A stretch of DNA of 64,000 nt. Origin: Pseudocercospora fijiensis CIRAD86. Taxonomy: Eukaryota > Ascomycota > Dothideomycetes > Mycosphaerellales > Mycosphaerellaceae. The position numbers and the translations under genes were made by a program. Positions within the stretch are counted from its first letter, which is position 1. Each line of letters begins with the position of its first letter. The stretch covers positions 1 through 64,000 of the forward strand of contig NW_006921552.1 in assembly GCF_000340215.1 (NCBI RefSeq), given 5' to 3'. Of this stretch, positions 1 through 12,399 are shown one piece after another. The notes beneath the pieces were generated by a model. The model made no database searches and was not told the DNA's origin. It saw only the letters and a list, made by a program, of their open reading frames with translations.

Positions 1-19
1 ATACGATATAAAGGGGTAC

Positions 20-1330
20 CTCTGCCCTGTTTAGTCGCCTTCTATAGTACGGTTTACTTTCGTCTACTAATCGCTATTAACTAAAGAGACGCGCGATATA
101 GAACGTAACTTCTAGTTTAGCGATAATAGTAATATCTCCGACTCGGCTAGGTATATTAGTAATTAGGTTTCTAAGTACTTATAATCTGAATACTCTAACG
201 CGACCGTAGGTCGAATAGAACTAAGTATTATAAATAAAGATACTCGGGCGCTAGACAAGTTTCGCCCCTAGTTACTAACGAAAATAGTTCGCCTTAAGAA
301 GACGCTAATATAGCAACCTATACCTAATACTCCGCGCGTACCGGCTATCGATTGTCTACTATATTCCTATTTTAATATCGGCTTGCAATTTAAATCTATA
401 GAAGATCTAGTATTAAGCGAGTAAGTCGAAGAATAGAAGGTAGCGGAAGATATTAAATTTATATACGTGTCTAAGATAATGCGGGTCTTTACTATATTTC
501 TATCGCTACTTCTTATACTACGGGAGGGCGATAAGGACTTAATTAAGGAACTTAGTACTTTTATACTATAGGACATTAAAAAAATACTTCCTAGAATACG
601 CGACTATCGTTTATCGGATCCCTACCTCTAGGACTATATACTAACACTATATAACAAGCCGGTTATAGTATCGCTACGGTATATAATCCGAATTAAGCGT
701 AGTAAGTAGCGCTAGTACGGGCATAGAAGTAAGATTGTACTAGCTAGCTTTAAGCCGTAGAATGTCTTCGTAGTAGACTTAGTACGTATCTATCTGCCCC
801 CTATCTACTAAGTATATAAGACTAACATTTTTATAGTATCTTTAGTAGCTAGCTATATAGAAAAAAGGCTCCTAGTATTACGATAATATCCTAAGCACTA
901 GTAATATAGTATATAGAATCCTTATCGATACTTAGAGTAGCTAGACCGATACTACTAGGGCCGACCTTATTAAAGAGTTCGTATCTACGAGGAATAAGGT
1001 AAATAGATATAGCGACGAGAAGTAGCTTATAGTAGTATATACAAGCTAGATTACAACTAGTATAAACCTCCCCCCCTACGGACACCGTTATTATTATCGA
1101 TAATTACTAGACTCCGGAGGCTAACATTTAAATAGGTAGAAGAGTATCTCGCGCGGCCGGCGTTTAGAGGGCAGATTTTACGGAGTCGTACCGATTTGTA
1201 ATAGTATCGGTTGTAATTATATAGGCAGTATAGGTTATAAGCAGATAGGTACGAGCTTAGGATATATAACAATCGCTCGGCTTCGAGAAGGAAAAAAAGA
1301 GGAAAAAGGGTAAAGTATAATAGGATATAG
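20..1330 (+). pseudogene. Decayed ORF, unrecognised, RIP-mutated
   Basis: One + strand frame can be followed for most of this stretch with stops only as TAG or TAA, at places where Gln or Trp codons are plausible. The inferred protein is rich in Arg, Tyr, Ile and Leu and ends in a basic run (SRRKKRRKR-like) near 1290-1310. I do not recognise the family. Short open frames on the - strand here (367-576, 891-1085, 1057-1272) look like by-products of TAG-rich composition. It is probably the remnant of a transposon gene; the left end is outside the window or not visible. Confidence 0.35.
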
Positions 1331-1487
1331 CTATAGCGTACGTCGGCGCTAGTATTACGAGCGAGGGAAGTAGTATATAGAGTCGACGTCGATATAGTAG
1401 ATACGCTATAAAATGTTAATATAAGTAAAGCAAGCCCTAACTTTGTATTTATCCGCGCCTAATGTTAATAACTACTACTATAGGTAC

Positions 1488-1687
1488 AAATTAGCGATAC
1501 GACTCGATAACCGACTTAGGGTACGAGTCGGCAAGCCTATATATTAGGAAGCGACCTAGACTACCGCTCTACCCTTTAAATTAGCGATACGACTCGACAA
1601 CTAACTAGCTATCCGACTTAGTCCGGCTTAGGTTGCTAATCGGCAAACCAACGTATTAAGAAGCTACCTAAACTACCGCCCTACCCT
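1488..1687. repeat. Direct repeat, two copies about 90 bp apart
   Basis: The string AAATTAGCGATACGACTCGA occurs at 1488 and again at 1578. Both copies run on to a shared ending (ACCGCYCTACCCT) near 1575 and 1686, the second copy being about 20 bp longer inside. This is a short tandem duplication in non-coding, RIP-mutated DNA; no function can be assigned. Confidence 0.6.
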
Positions 1688-1689
1688 TC

Positions 1690-2230
1690 CTATCCCCTCT
1701 TACTATATATCTATATAGTATATTTCCCTATATTCCGTTACTACCTTTGCGTATCGAGTATAAGGTTATTATATACCTATTGTTTTCGTAATAGAAACGT
1801 AACCTATTTACGTAATTACTCTAACTCTAGTACTAACCGCTCTACCTCGTCTTATAGTTCTTTATTCGTCTTTTGTCGTATAAATAGCGGCGGTCTATTC
1901 TTGCGGATATATAGCGCTGCCCTACCCGAGATTCGAATGCTTCGTTTAATCTATCTAACTAGGTCCTCTATATTAGGAAAGGCTAACTAGCTACTACGTT
2001 TATCGACTCGATTAAGTGCTAACGACTTAACCGCGTACTACGACTCTTAACTGTCCTTTACCTTATCTATATTATCGAAGTTCCCTATCGTTCTAGTATT
2101 AAGTAGAATATATATAGTATAGACCCTAGGCTAGGAAATCGAATATAGTCGACTAGGTTATATAGTATAGGCAATCGGTTAAACAACCTTACAACTGTAG
2201 CTAGAGCGATTAGCAACTAGCGCGCTAGCT
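1690..2230 (-). pseudogene. Decayed fragment with coiled-coil-like text, - strand
   Basis: Read on the - strand, about 1760-1960 gives a frame with a heptad-like, charged and Leu-rich stretch (DEVERLVLELE followed by LRK and VTFLLRK), preceded by a basic segment. Stops are TAG only. This looks like a fragment of a transposon protein, perhaps the N-terminal coiled coil of a Gag or transposase, but it is too short and damaged to name. Confidence 0.25.
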
Positions 2231-2269
2231 AGAACTATACTCGGCGCTACGATACTATTTACTATATAG

Positions 2270-2990
2270 CGCTACTATTATACGTATAGAGCTAGACTAT
2301 AGTTAGGGCAAAGGCGTAGATAAGGTTAAGCTCGAGACAAGAACTACGCTAGCGATAAGGAGCATCGCGAGGAGGACGCTATAGCTGCGGCTATCGCGGG
2401 CCTCTAGTAGAATAAGAAGCTAAACCCTATCTACTACGCGGCGCGGCTATTATACTATAGAGTAAGATTATAGCTAGGGCAAAGGCGTAGGTAAAGTTAA
2501 GCTCGAGATACGAACTACGGTTACGGCTATCGCGGGCCTCTAGTAGAATAAGAAGCTGAACCCTATCTGCTACGCGGCGCCGCTATCATACTACGGAGTA
2601 AGATTATAGCTAGGGCAAAGGCGTAGGTAAAGTTAAGCTTAAGACGCGAACTATAGCTACGGCTATCGCGGGCCTCTAGTAGAATAAGAAGTTAAACCCT
2701 ATCTACTACGCGGCGCCGCTATTATACTATAGAGCGAGATTATAGCTAGGGTAAAGGCGTAGGTAAAGTTAAGCTCGAGATACGAACTACGCCGGTAGCA
2801 AGAGCGGGCCTCTAGTAGAATAAGAAGCTAAACCCTATCTACTACGCGGCGCCGCTATTATACTACGGAGCTAGATTATAGCTAAGGCAAAGGTAGTAAG
2901 AGTATCGCGGAAGGACGACCGAGTCGCCTTACTTACTCTTAGAGTATCCTATAACTATACCTTTATTATTCTCGCTATATATTACTCCGA
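2270..2990. repeat. Tandem array with 136-bp period
   Basis: The anchor (C/G)GCTATYATACTAYRGAG recurs at 2445, 2581, 2717 and 2853, exactly 136 bp apart each time. A further copy at 2270 is 175 bp upstream of the next and differs by a roughly 39-bp insertion. Each unit contains TAGGGCAAAGGCGTAGGTAA and GCGGGCCTCTAGTAGAATAA. Because 136 is not a multiple of 3, the array is unlikely to be coding. The copies differ mostly by C/T and G/A changes, as expected from RIP. Confidence 0.8.
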
Positions 2991-3130
2991 CGTATACAAA
3001 CTAGCGTAATGCCGTTAGGTTAGATAATAAGGGACCGTTTATTCGGCTAGAGGGCTATAAGGATACTTAGGGGTTCGAAAAAGTGCCTATAGCCTAAGAG
3101 CTTCCTCTTTCGAGCCCCTAAGCTTCCTAA

Positions 3131-3370
3131 CTAGATAGCGGGAAGTAAAGCAGTACGGAACTAATACGACTCTAGGCCGAGTAGGGTATCCGCCGCGAGT
3201 CGGTAGTAGTAATAGTAGTAATAGGATATAGATCTAGTAGCCGGGAGGGGAGATCGGATAAGGAAACTAGATATCGGAAAGTTAAGTAGTACGGAACTTA
3301 TACGAATCGAGGCTAAGTAGGTTATCTATAGCGAGTCGGTAGTAGTAGTAGTAGTAGTAGAATGCTAGGG
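3131..3370. repeat. Duplicated segment, again 136 bp apart, with TAG microsatellite
   Basis: CTAGATAGCGGGAAGTAAAG starts at 3131 and its counterpart CTAGATATCGGAAAGTTAAG at 3267, 136 bp away. Both copies run into GCGAGTCGGTAGTAGTA, ending in imperfect or perfect TAG/AGT trinucleotide runs (about 3208-3228 and 3342-3362). The sequence is unrelated to the 2270-2990 array, yet the spacing is the same. Confidence 0.6.
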
Positions 3371-5151
3371 TAGTAGCTAAGACAATAATTTTAACTAGTA
3401 GTAGCTAAACTCTTCTATACTATATTAATCTATATTAAGGCCTATCGCGATAAAATATATAGGTATACGTATCTGTAATTAAATTGGCCGCTATATATAC
3501 CGGAATGTTTTAAGTTACTTCTAGGTAATTCGACAATCCGCGAAGGCGTAGTTGCCGCTAGCATATAGGATATAGGTTAGTCTAGCGCTAACCGAGCGTC
3601 TAATACGAAGACGGTAATACTAGAAAATAGCATCGTAATATAGAAGGATATAAGTTTAATATATTAATAGTATTACCGAAAAGTATAGGCTAACTCTAAG
3701 ATACCGAGTCGTAGTATTAATCCGCCCCCTAAATTATTAATCGACCCCGAACTTAGCAACCCAATATATAAATAATGTATATGTCTATACTAGACTAGCA
3801 ATGCTCGTACGCTAACCTGCGATAGTATATAATACTGCCTTAGGCCGACCGTAGTAAACGTTTATCGTACTACTTAGAGTTAGCGGTAGCTAAACATTCG
3901 AGTTATAGTAAAACGTACTTCTCTAGACACTATCGATATACTACTTATCTACGCTGCGGACTATAGCAATAGCACGAGCCTTACTAGCGTCCTAGTCTAA
4001 TATACTACCGTTCGGAAATATAATATAGTCGGCGAGCTTAGTATTAGCTAGAACTAGATCGTATAGAAGGTATACAAACTAGTCTTCTAGGTACGAGCGA
4101 TCGAGTAGCAAATCCTTATTAGCGAACTAGCCTATAAAATAGAAAGAGGCACTAGTAGTAGTGTAATTGCTACCGACTAGAAAATAGTAGACGCGAGCAT
4201 TGTTACCCTCCCCGGCCTACTAGTATAGAAAGCCGATCTACTCTAGGTTATAACCTATAATATCCTATTAAGTATAGGCGAGCGAGTAGGTAATACCCGG
4301 CTAAAGCACCTATATCGATACGATTAGCTCTAGATCTCGCTACGTCGAAGATATAGTCTAGTATAAGGGCAATTCGACCCTAACCGGAAACATACCTAGC
4401 CGACCTTAATACCTAGAACCCTAAAGCGGGTTAGAGCCGCGGGCTCTAGCTAATAGAATAGTACTATTAGCTAGGGAGCGGATAACTAGCGCACTATCCC
4501 TAGAGCGACGCGAGACCCGATACTTAGCTACGCTAGAGGTTAAGATATAGGTTAATATTAATAAGTCGGCGTATAGGTATATATAATAGCGTGTATATAA
4601 TAGCGTATATATAATAGCGTGTATATAATAGCGTATATATAAAAATCAAATAGAGTCGATAGGATAAGGCTTTATACTTCTATCTAATAGGCGTACCGAT
4701 AGGGTAGTCGTAACTGCTACGAGTCTTAGAGGCCTTAGATTTGATATAAACCGCTTATTAGATACCGCCTTAAACGACGTCGTTACTAAGTCGGCTAAGC
4801 AACACTTACTAGCAGTTACTCGAGCGCTATTCGTTTACTTTGCTTAGGAATACAACCTAGCTATAATATAACTAGAGCAAGCCTTAGTAGTACCGGGCGA
4901 ATTTAACGTAATTAATAATACTATAGGGTAGTATTAAACCGGAGCAATACTACTCCTATACGTATATAGAATTGAATATATATAACGCATTTTACGGTAT
5001 AATATACTAGCCTTAGGGCGTTAGGAGTAATATAGAAGTCTAATCGAAGTATAGTACGGTCGTTTATATTTAGTATTAATTTTCCGATTAGTCCTAACTA
5101 GTAACCGAGTCGGACGGCGAGTCGGTATACAAATTAGTATTTAAATATTAT
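3371..5151 (+). other. RIP-mutated DNA with a broken + strand frame; flank of element A
   Basis: No intact gene. A + strand reading with TAG/TAA stops is followable from about 3850 to 5080, including a fairly clean piece near 4730-4990. I cannot name it. Its right end, at the TSD CGTAA (5152-5156), continues after element A at 12349, so some of this is likely the 5' part of the Plavaka-type transposon that element A interrupted. The left limit of that transposon could not be found. Confidence 0.4.
4578..4641. repeat. Short tandem repeat, about 14-bp unit (TATATAATAGCGTG)
   Basis: Four to five units alternating GTATATATAATAGC and GTGTATATAATAGC, ending in TATATAAAA. Simple minisatellite in non-coding sequence. 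Confidence 0.75.
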
Positions 5152-5156
5152 CGTAA

Positions 5157-5353
5157 TGTAAGAAGGGTATGTTAGTAGGTAGATAGGGTGGTAGTAGGTA
5201 CGAGTAGTATTCGATAAGGAGCTAGGAGGAGAGGGAGGAAGGTAGGCAAGTTAGCCTATTGCTAAGCGCCAAGCCCTGCCTGAGGCATTAAGACCCTAGC
5301 TTCACTCGAGCCCGGTTACATACTAATTACGTGTAACCCCTTCGGTCCTAATA
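5157..5353 (-). repeat. 3' LTR of element A
   Basis: It starts TGTAAGAAGG and ends CCTAATA (CA mutated to TA). It pairs base for base with 12152-12348. A purine-rich tract on the - strand, AGAAGGGAAGCG (about 5357-5368), lies just inside it and is a good polypurine tract candidate. Confidence 0.93.
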
Positions 5354-6559
5354 CACGCTTCCCTTCTAAAGGCCGCGCCCTCGTAGCCGATCTTTGTTCT
5401 AGTCTCAACCTCTATTGCTACTAACTTAGCAGGTCTAGTAGGCTGCTTAGTCCGCGCTAAATTGAACGTATAACTACCGATTATGTAACTATGTCAAACC
5501 TCACCTCTAATACAATACAATATCTAACTCTAACTGCGCTATCCTTACGTACAATAAAGTGATATATAATTACGAGAATTGAGGACTATCGACTAATTAC
5601 AATACGAACGCGTCTTCCCTACTATAATAGGTAGACGTACGAGGTATTGCAGCCCTGCCTCCGTTCTAAGTAATGTCGTACCGAGTTCTTTGCGTCTACT
5701 CTTAAAAGACCTAGCAATGTCCGCTTCCGAGGGTTTGTTCGCTTCCGAGGGTTATTGTTCTTATTATTCGTAGTTTCGCTAGCCCTAATTAGCTAGGTTT
5801 GGCAGCCTTTAAGTGTTAATCTTATCTTATCTTTTTAAAAAACACAGCTCGTCTAGTTTCTATAGGTAAAGGCTATTATAAGTGCAGTAGTAGAGGTTTG
5901 CCTCGCTTAAAGGGTTAGATAGATCGAGGAGTAACCTATTGTCCGCAAGATCGACCCCGGCTAGCTTAGCTCTATAGTTTTTGCCCTTAGTTAGTCTATT
6001 AGTCGCTCAATCTTCTAACTTAGTTAAAGTTTTGACTTAGCCTTAAAGTTTTGATTAAACCTTTAACAGGCTTAAAGCTTTTAATTAAAGTTTTAATTAA
6101 AGGTGCCTTAGGCTCGTAGTGTAGGTAAGGTTGTATCTGTAGGCGCAGCGACAATAGTAAGTGATATTAATAATAGCAGCGCTAGTCGTCTTAGCGCTAA
6201 CTTTACCTTCTTCTAATTTCCTTCTTCGACTAACAATACACTCCGCAATACCGTTACTAATATAGCCGCGCCGGCCGTGTCGCCCTTTAGTACAAGCGTA
6301 ACGCTATCGTTACTATTATTATTACTAACACTATTCGCCTACGCGCGCGCGCGCCGCCTCTATCGACCGCCTAGGTCTTAGGCCTCGATAGGACGTAGAA
6401 ACAAGAGGGGCGCTAAGAGGAGGGTCTTATAGGGTACGCTAGTAAAGAGGTAGATTCCTTAAAAGAGTAGGCGATTAGTTAACAGTAATAGTGCGCTCGT
6501 TAGTACTCGTTGCGCGTCCGTTATCGTAGTGTAGTCTTGTTGTTCTTTGCTAACAATTG

Positions 6560-9500
6560 CTTGCCTCTAATTAGTTAGCTTAATAGCACCCCGGGGGTAG
6601 CATTGTTCCTAGGCCTTCCTAGTAACATTATAGGCCCTTAGCCTTCTTCTTGTTCTTTACACTAGTCCAATACTTATCTAACAACTCAGTTATGTCTTTA
6701 AAAGAGTCTTTAGCTTCCTACGAGTCCTATTTAGGTAAATAGCCTTGCTATCTTAGTAGGTACTCCTTCTTGCCTTGCCTAGTGCGATGCTATAGGATAC
6801 GTTCTATAGACTATAGCTCTTCGCTATTAGCTAGTATGTCCTCGGATTTAGTAGGTGCTTCATCGCCTTCGCGCTAGTAGTATAGTTTAAGGAGGGAGAT
6901 ATAGAAGGTGTTATAGATAGTGTAATAAGGTAGAAGCTATAACTAGTAGGCCTAGCTATTACCCTTCGGTTCTCGGATACGAAATCGGCTAATGTATCTT
7001 AGTGCGAGCTTAGGCCTTGTTTTACCGTTAGGTGATAGGTGCTTGCGGATACGGAGGTTCTTAGTGCTTAGCATAACTATGTCGCCTTGTTTAAAGGTTA
7101 TCGGCGTATAGTGCTTGTCGTAGTAGGTCTTTTAGTACTCTTAAGCCTTTGTTAACTTCTCGGCTATCTTGGCATAGATTTCTCGCATCTTCTAGACACG
7201 TTCTATTGCCGCTAGTGTCTCTAGTACTTAACGCGCTTCTCTTTCCTTACGCTCGGCCTCGAGCGAGGTAAATAGATCTTATAGCAGCGCGGCGTTTTGA
7301 CCTATTATAGCTATATATAGTGAAACCTTAGTTGATGAGTGTATACTGTTATTGTATACGAATTCTATAGGCTATAGGAGATTAACCTAATCCTTAGGAT
7401 TCTCGTTAATGTAACTGCGTAGGTACTGCTACAGGGTAGCATTCTGCCTCTCTGTTTAACCGTTAGTCTGTAGATAGAAGGCTATTAATAGCCGATACCT
7501 CAGTCTTAGCTATAGGCATATTTCGCTCTAATAGTGCGATATGAATGTCGTGCCCCTGTCGGAGACTATCCCCTTAGGGGTTCCCTAATAGGTATAGAAG
7601 ATGTTAGTCTATAGCGCCTCTGCTATATTAATAGCAGTCTAATCCTTGCGCGCCGGGATGTATCGAGCGCCTTTAGTAAATCGATCTACTATAACAAGGA
7701 TAGCATTATATATATCCTTGCTGCCCCTACGCTTAGTAGGAGGAAGGCCTATAATAAAGTCTATTATAAGCTTAGTAAATGGTTTCTTTAGAACAGGGAG
7801 CGAGGACAACTCGCCGAACGGTAAGTGCTTCGGTGCTTTAACTCGCTAGTATACTATATAGGTCTGTATATACTCCTTTATATGCCGCTTACTATTTAGC
7901 TAGTAGTATATGCGCGATAGTAACTCGTGCGACCTCTCTATGCTATAGTAACTAGCGAGCTTACTATTATAGTGCCTCTTTAAAAGCTCTTGTCTAATCG
8001 ATTGTTTAGCGGGGACATAGTATCTGCCTTTGAACTTTAAGTAACCTTTGTCGTCGATCGACCAATTGTTGTTACTCTTGCTAGATCGAGTCGCCCGCCT
8101 ACTTACAAGCTTATTAATGCGCTCGATAGCAAAGGCGTCCCTCTACTAAGCACGCAATAGCTTATCTATAAACGATTAACTATCCCTATTTGTAAGGTCA
8201 TTTAATAGCACCCGTGCTATCGAACGAGGTACGTATTGTATGTATCTAATAGCACTAGTAGCCGGAACTACTGCAATCTCTTCTATAGTACTATCGCTGT
8301 ATAGGCTATTACTGTAGATAGCAATGTCTTTAATCGAGTTATTATAGCTCGAGCGATCTACGTCCTTTCTAACGCGCACTAGAAGAACGATAACTCCGCT
8401 ATAGTATTTGTTGCCGCCGCGGGGTCCGGAAGTCCGCTTATCCTACGCTTGCTTATTGACAACACGGGCTATAGCAATCTTATACTACAGGGTTAGAAAC
8501 AAAGAATTGATGTATTAGGTCTCGCTGTCGTAATTAGGTCGCCTCGATAGGCTATCGGTAGGGTTACTTACGCCTAGCCGGTATAATATATCAAAATCAA
8601 ACCCGGCGAGGTAGACGGCCTATCTAGCCTATCGACCTATAACCCTAGTAACCTTAGTAATGCTACGGAGGTTGTTATAGTCTATATAGACCTGAATTGT
8701 ATGCTAAGCACTATTAAGATAGTAGCGCTAATACTTGAAGGCTTTAACAATAGCTAAGAGCTCTTGCTCGTAGGTCTCGTAGCGACGTTTAGTATTAATT
8801 ATCTTCCTCAAGAAGAAGGCAATCGGGTGCTAGTAGGTATCATTAGCCTGTTGTAACATAATAGCTAATATAGCGAACTGTGAAGCGTTAGTCTCAATTC
8901 GGATCTGTTTGCTTAGTACGAAATAGTGCAATAAGGGGACTTTAGTAAATCGCTTCTTTAGACCGTCAAAAGCGGCTTGCGTTTTGTTAGTCTACCTAAA
9001 CTCTCTAGAAGGGTTTGCCTTAGTCTTAGTGAGCTTAGTCAATAGCATTACATGCCTCGAATAGCCCTTAATAAAACGGCGGTAGAAATTAGCGAAGCCG
9101 AGGAACGATTGAAGCTCCTTAATAGACGTAGGAATAGGCTATTTAGTAATTGTTTTAATCCGATTAGGATTAGCCTTAACACTATTAGTTAATACGATAA
9201 AACCAAGGAAGGCCACCTCCTTAGCAGCAAAGGTGCATTTAGAAGGCTTGCAATATAGTCTATAGGCTCGTAGGCGGTTAAGGACCTTACGGACTATAGC
9301 CTAGTGCTCCGCAATGTTAGGTAAGTGTGTATAAACTAGGATGTTATCTAGGTAAACTATATAGAGGTGATCTAATAGGCCTAATAGGGCCCGATTAATG
9401 TAGGACTAGAATATAGTAGGGGCATTAGCTAGCCTAAATAGCATAACCAAGTACTCGAAATAGCTATAGCGAGTGCGAAAGGCTATCTTCTATTTATCGC

Positions 9501-10480
9501 CCTTACGAATACGGATGCGGTAATAGGCGTCCTTAATGTCTAATGTAGTATAGTAGTAGGCACTAGAAAGGCGATTAAGGGTCTTATTAATGAGAGGAAG
9601 TGGACAGCGATCCTTAATAGTAATAGTATTAAGCCTACGATAATCGATATATAGGCGTAGGCTACTATCCTTCTTTAGTACGAACAGGATAGGTGCACTA
9701 GCAGGGCTGTTACTGTACCGAATGCGGCTATTAGCTAGGTTTTCCTCTAGGTACTTACGTAACATAGCAAGCTCTCGCTTACTAAGGTTGTAGAGGGGGC
9801 TAAAAGGAACCTCCTTGCCCTCTATAATATCGATCTTATAATCCGTCTCCTTAAACATAGGCAATGTCGATGCTAGGTAATGTTTAAATATATTAATATA
9901 GGTCTCTCGAATAGGTACTAGTATACGTTCGAGCTAATTAGGGTCGATGCTATTAGGGGGCACAGGTTTATCGTTATTACTACCGAGTAGGTCGGCAGTC
10001 GGATTAGCTAAGGCGGAGGCTAGTGTTAGGTTGCTAATAAACAGGACCCTAATATCGTTAGGGCACTCGCTAATATTAATGTGTTCAATGTCCTCTTTCC
10101 TAGCGATTCTAAATCGCTACTTCTAAATCCCTAAGTCTATAGCTATAGCGTAGTACTTAAGAACAGGGTTGCTAATAACAATAGTAGCTCCCCTATATAG
10201 GTTGTCTATATCTACTGCGTAGGCAGTAAAGTCTAGTAGGCGTTCATTTCCGAGGTCGTCCTTTAGAGCTATAGGAACATAGTAGGCCCTATAGGTTAAG
10301 TGCCGAGCGTTATTAAACCAAGTAAGGGTTAGTAGGTTAGTCTTCGGCAGTTGTCGAAGGTCTAATTACTTAGCTAGGCGATAGCTAATAAGGGCACTAA
10401 CTGAATTTCCTAGATCTAGTATAACCTTAGTTTAATAGGTAGTGCCCTTCGTGTCCTATACAAGGTAGGAGCGTGTTATA
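6560..10480 (-). pseudogene. Element A pol remnant (PR-RT-RNaseH-IN-chromodomain)
   Basis: Decayed polyprotein. The best-preserved open piece, 9490-9864, is Ty3-type RT with the fingers/palm text [12 protein letters not shown] and [12 protein letters not shown]. The RT catalytic box reads VYLDNILV at about 9335-9358, with the second Asp of YxDD replaced by Asn. RNase H with a DSLSRR-type end lies at about 8570-8930. The integrase zinc region is at about 7850-8000, its CxxC now reading YIVY. The DDE core has LIIDFI near 7760, IVSDRGTTF near 7540 and GQTERQN near 7460. A chromodomain (KKEYLLR-stop-QGY, the stop being a TGG-to-TAG change) lies at about 6735-6835. Frames carry TAG/TAA stops throughout, so no function remains. 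Confidence 0.9.
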
Positions 10481-10559
10481 GCTAGCACAATGTCGATAGT
10501 CTTACGCCGCACAAGGCTAACAGTTAGTACGGCGCTTATTCTTTTTTCGACTAATTGAA

Positions 10560-12100
10560 AGAGCCGACTAGGGTAGCATTAGCGGCTAAAAGGTGTTTCC
10601 TATACTTAGCGGAAGCACGGTTAATTCGGGCCTAGTCCTTAGGTTTATCGCATTAGCCTAGTAGATAGCTAGTGCTATTACAATTGAAGCACTTTAATCC
10701 GGTCGGGAGATTGTTACCGTAGCTATTGTTGCTGCTATTGTTAGTCGAGCGGTTAGCATTGTAGGGATACGAGCCCCTTCTACGGCCCCTATCGCGGCCT
10801 CCTCTATATAGCCGGCGGCTACGGCCTCTTCTACGATCGTTACTGTTCCTATTGTTAGCATTGTTGTCCTAGTAGGAACCTTAGTTTCCTCCGCGGCTAC
10901 GGTTGCTACGGTTAGTACTAGCTAGTCGGATCCTCGATTCTAGTCGTTATTAGAGCTAAATAGCCCGTTCGGCTGTTTCCACTTCGACTATAAATTGAAT
11001 GCGTGTTAGATTAGCTTGTTCGAACATACGGCGACGGTCCAATTCGAGGATAAGCTCCTATCTAAGTTTTAGGCGTATCTCGGAGATCTATATAGAATTA
11101 GTCTTAGGCGGAAGGTCGTCTTCAAGGGTTTTTAAATAGGCCTCGAATAAGCGGGCCGATTGATTAGTCTTTTGCTTAGCTCGAAGGTACTGATCCTAAG
11201 CATGTTATTGCCTTAGTATAGGGTTTCTAAGGGTGTCTAGTATAATAGTTTTATAGGTCTGCTACTAAATAGCGGTCTAATCGTTAAGGGAGTCAAAATG
11301 GTTATCCTATATACGCTTTAGGTCGCTATTGATGTACTGCATAGCGTGTACGACTAAGGAATAGTCGTCTAGTAGCGCTCTTAGTGCGTTACGCTAGTTA
11401 AGTTCACAGTTACGAATATAGTCGTTGTACTGCTTTCGACTAGAGCTATTAAACACGGTATAGTCCTTGAGTTTAGCATCCTTCTTTTAGATAGGTAGTA
11501 AAGAAGGTCCTGCTATTAGCTTAGCAGTGGTTGTTAGAGATTCCTAGAGGCGGCGAATCTCGAGAAGATTATCCTTTAGCTGTTGTTCTTAACGTAAGGC
11601 AGTAAGCCTGTTTTAGGTAGCTTCTTGAAGTCTCGCTACTAGTTAGGGACTAAAGGCTAGCTAGCTATATCGACGGTTGACAATATTGTTAAGAATGTCG
11701 TCGACAGGCAATTCTAGGTCGTTACCTAGAATTGCGGGTTCTTCCTTAGTAGGTCCTATAACAGGCTCTTCGGTAGGAGGCACTTTAGCAGGTGCTTTAG
11801 CGGGAACTGTGCTACTAGCGTTATTATTGCTAGCGCTGCTAGCGGTAGCACAGTTGTTGTTTCGTAATAAACCGGCTATTATAAGGGGCGACACTAATAA
11901 TATATTGTTAGCCCCTAAGATACGGATATAGCGGAATTAGTAGGTATCGGCTTAGTATGCTTAACTTAGTATAATGGACTGTGTAGAAGGCCTTGCTTGA
12001 TAATTAGTACGGTTGTTTCGATAGAATAGTACGTGTAGGTCCCGTTCTTCGGGCGCAATATAGTTAGATTAGTCTTGTTCGTAGCTATACCGCTAAAAGC
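10560..12100 (-). pseudogene. Element A gag remnant with zinc knuckle
   Basis: Located directly downstream of the 5' LTR on the - strand. A CCHC knuckle is read at about 10650-10695 as CFNC, four residues, Y, four residues, C: the His is now Tyr (CAC to TAC, a RIP-type change). Upstream, 11661-11894 is a still-open low-complexity Ala/Pro/Asn-rich piece of the N-terminal part; the + strand frame over it (11677-11931) is only its mirror. RIP stops break the frame elsewhere. Confidence 0.8.
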
Positions 12101-12151
12101 TTAAAATAAGGACTATCTAGCTGCTACCCTTAAAGGGTAGATCGAATACTA

Positions 12152-12348
12152 TATAAGAAGGGTATATTAGTAGGTAGATAGGGTAGTAGTAGGTACGAGT
12201 AGTATTCGATAAGGAGCTAGGAGGAGAGGGAGGAAGGCAGGCAAGTTAGCCTATTGCTAAGCGCTAAGCCCTGCCTAAGGCATTAAGACCCTAGCTTCAC
12301 TCGAGCCCGGTCACATACTAATTACGTGTAACCCCTTCGGTCCTAACA
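12152..12348 (-). repeat. 5' LTR of element A
   Basis: 197 bp, from TATAAGAAGG to CCTAACA. Its outer end keeps the original CA and is followed directly by the TSD CGTAA. Confidence 0.93.
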
Positions 12349-12399
12349 CGTAAGAGGCGCTAGTAGAGTAATATTAAGTTAGTATAATCGAACGGGATA

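Larger units (their letters stand above)
5157..12348 (-). mobile_element. Ty3/gypsy chromodomain retrotransposon A, complete but RIP-killed
   Basis: The element is 7,192 bp long, bounded by two 197-bp LTRs (5157-5353 and 12152-12348) and flanked by the 5-bp direct repeat CGTAA (5152-5156 and 12349-12353), so both ends are exact. The coding strand is -, so the 5' LTR is the right one. The order gag, zinc knuckle, protease region, reverse transcriptase, RNase H, integrase and chromodomain can be read from high to low coordinates, which is the Ty3/gypsy chromovirus order. The LTRs differ at 8 positions by my count, all transitions, as RIP would make. It is inserted in sequence that continues as a Plavaka-type transposon at 12349. 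Element B is a close relative in the same orientation. Confidence 0.95.

Noticed and set aside
20..1330. Starship-type tyrosine recombinase (DUF3435) in the decayed ORF
   Set aside because: I looked for a convincing recombinase signature (R...HxxR...Y) and did not find one; the ORF is left unnamed.
2270..2990. CRISPR-like array
   Set aside because: The whole 136-bp unit is repeated without unique spacers, and the sequence is from a fungus.
11677..11931. Leu/Ala-rich + strand frame inside element A, looking like a membrane protein
   Set aside because: It is the antisense of the low-complexity gag region; the same mirror occurs in element B at 21057-21281.
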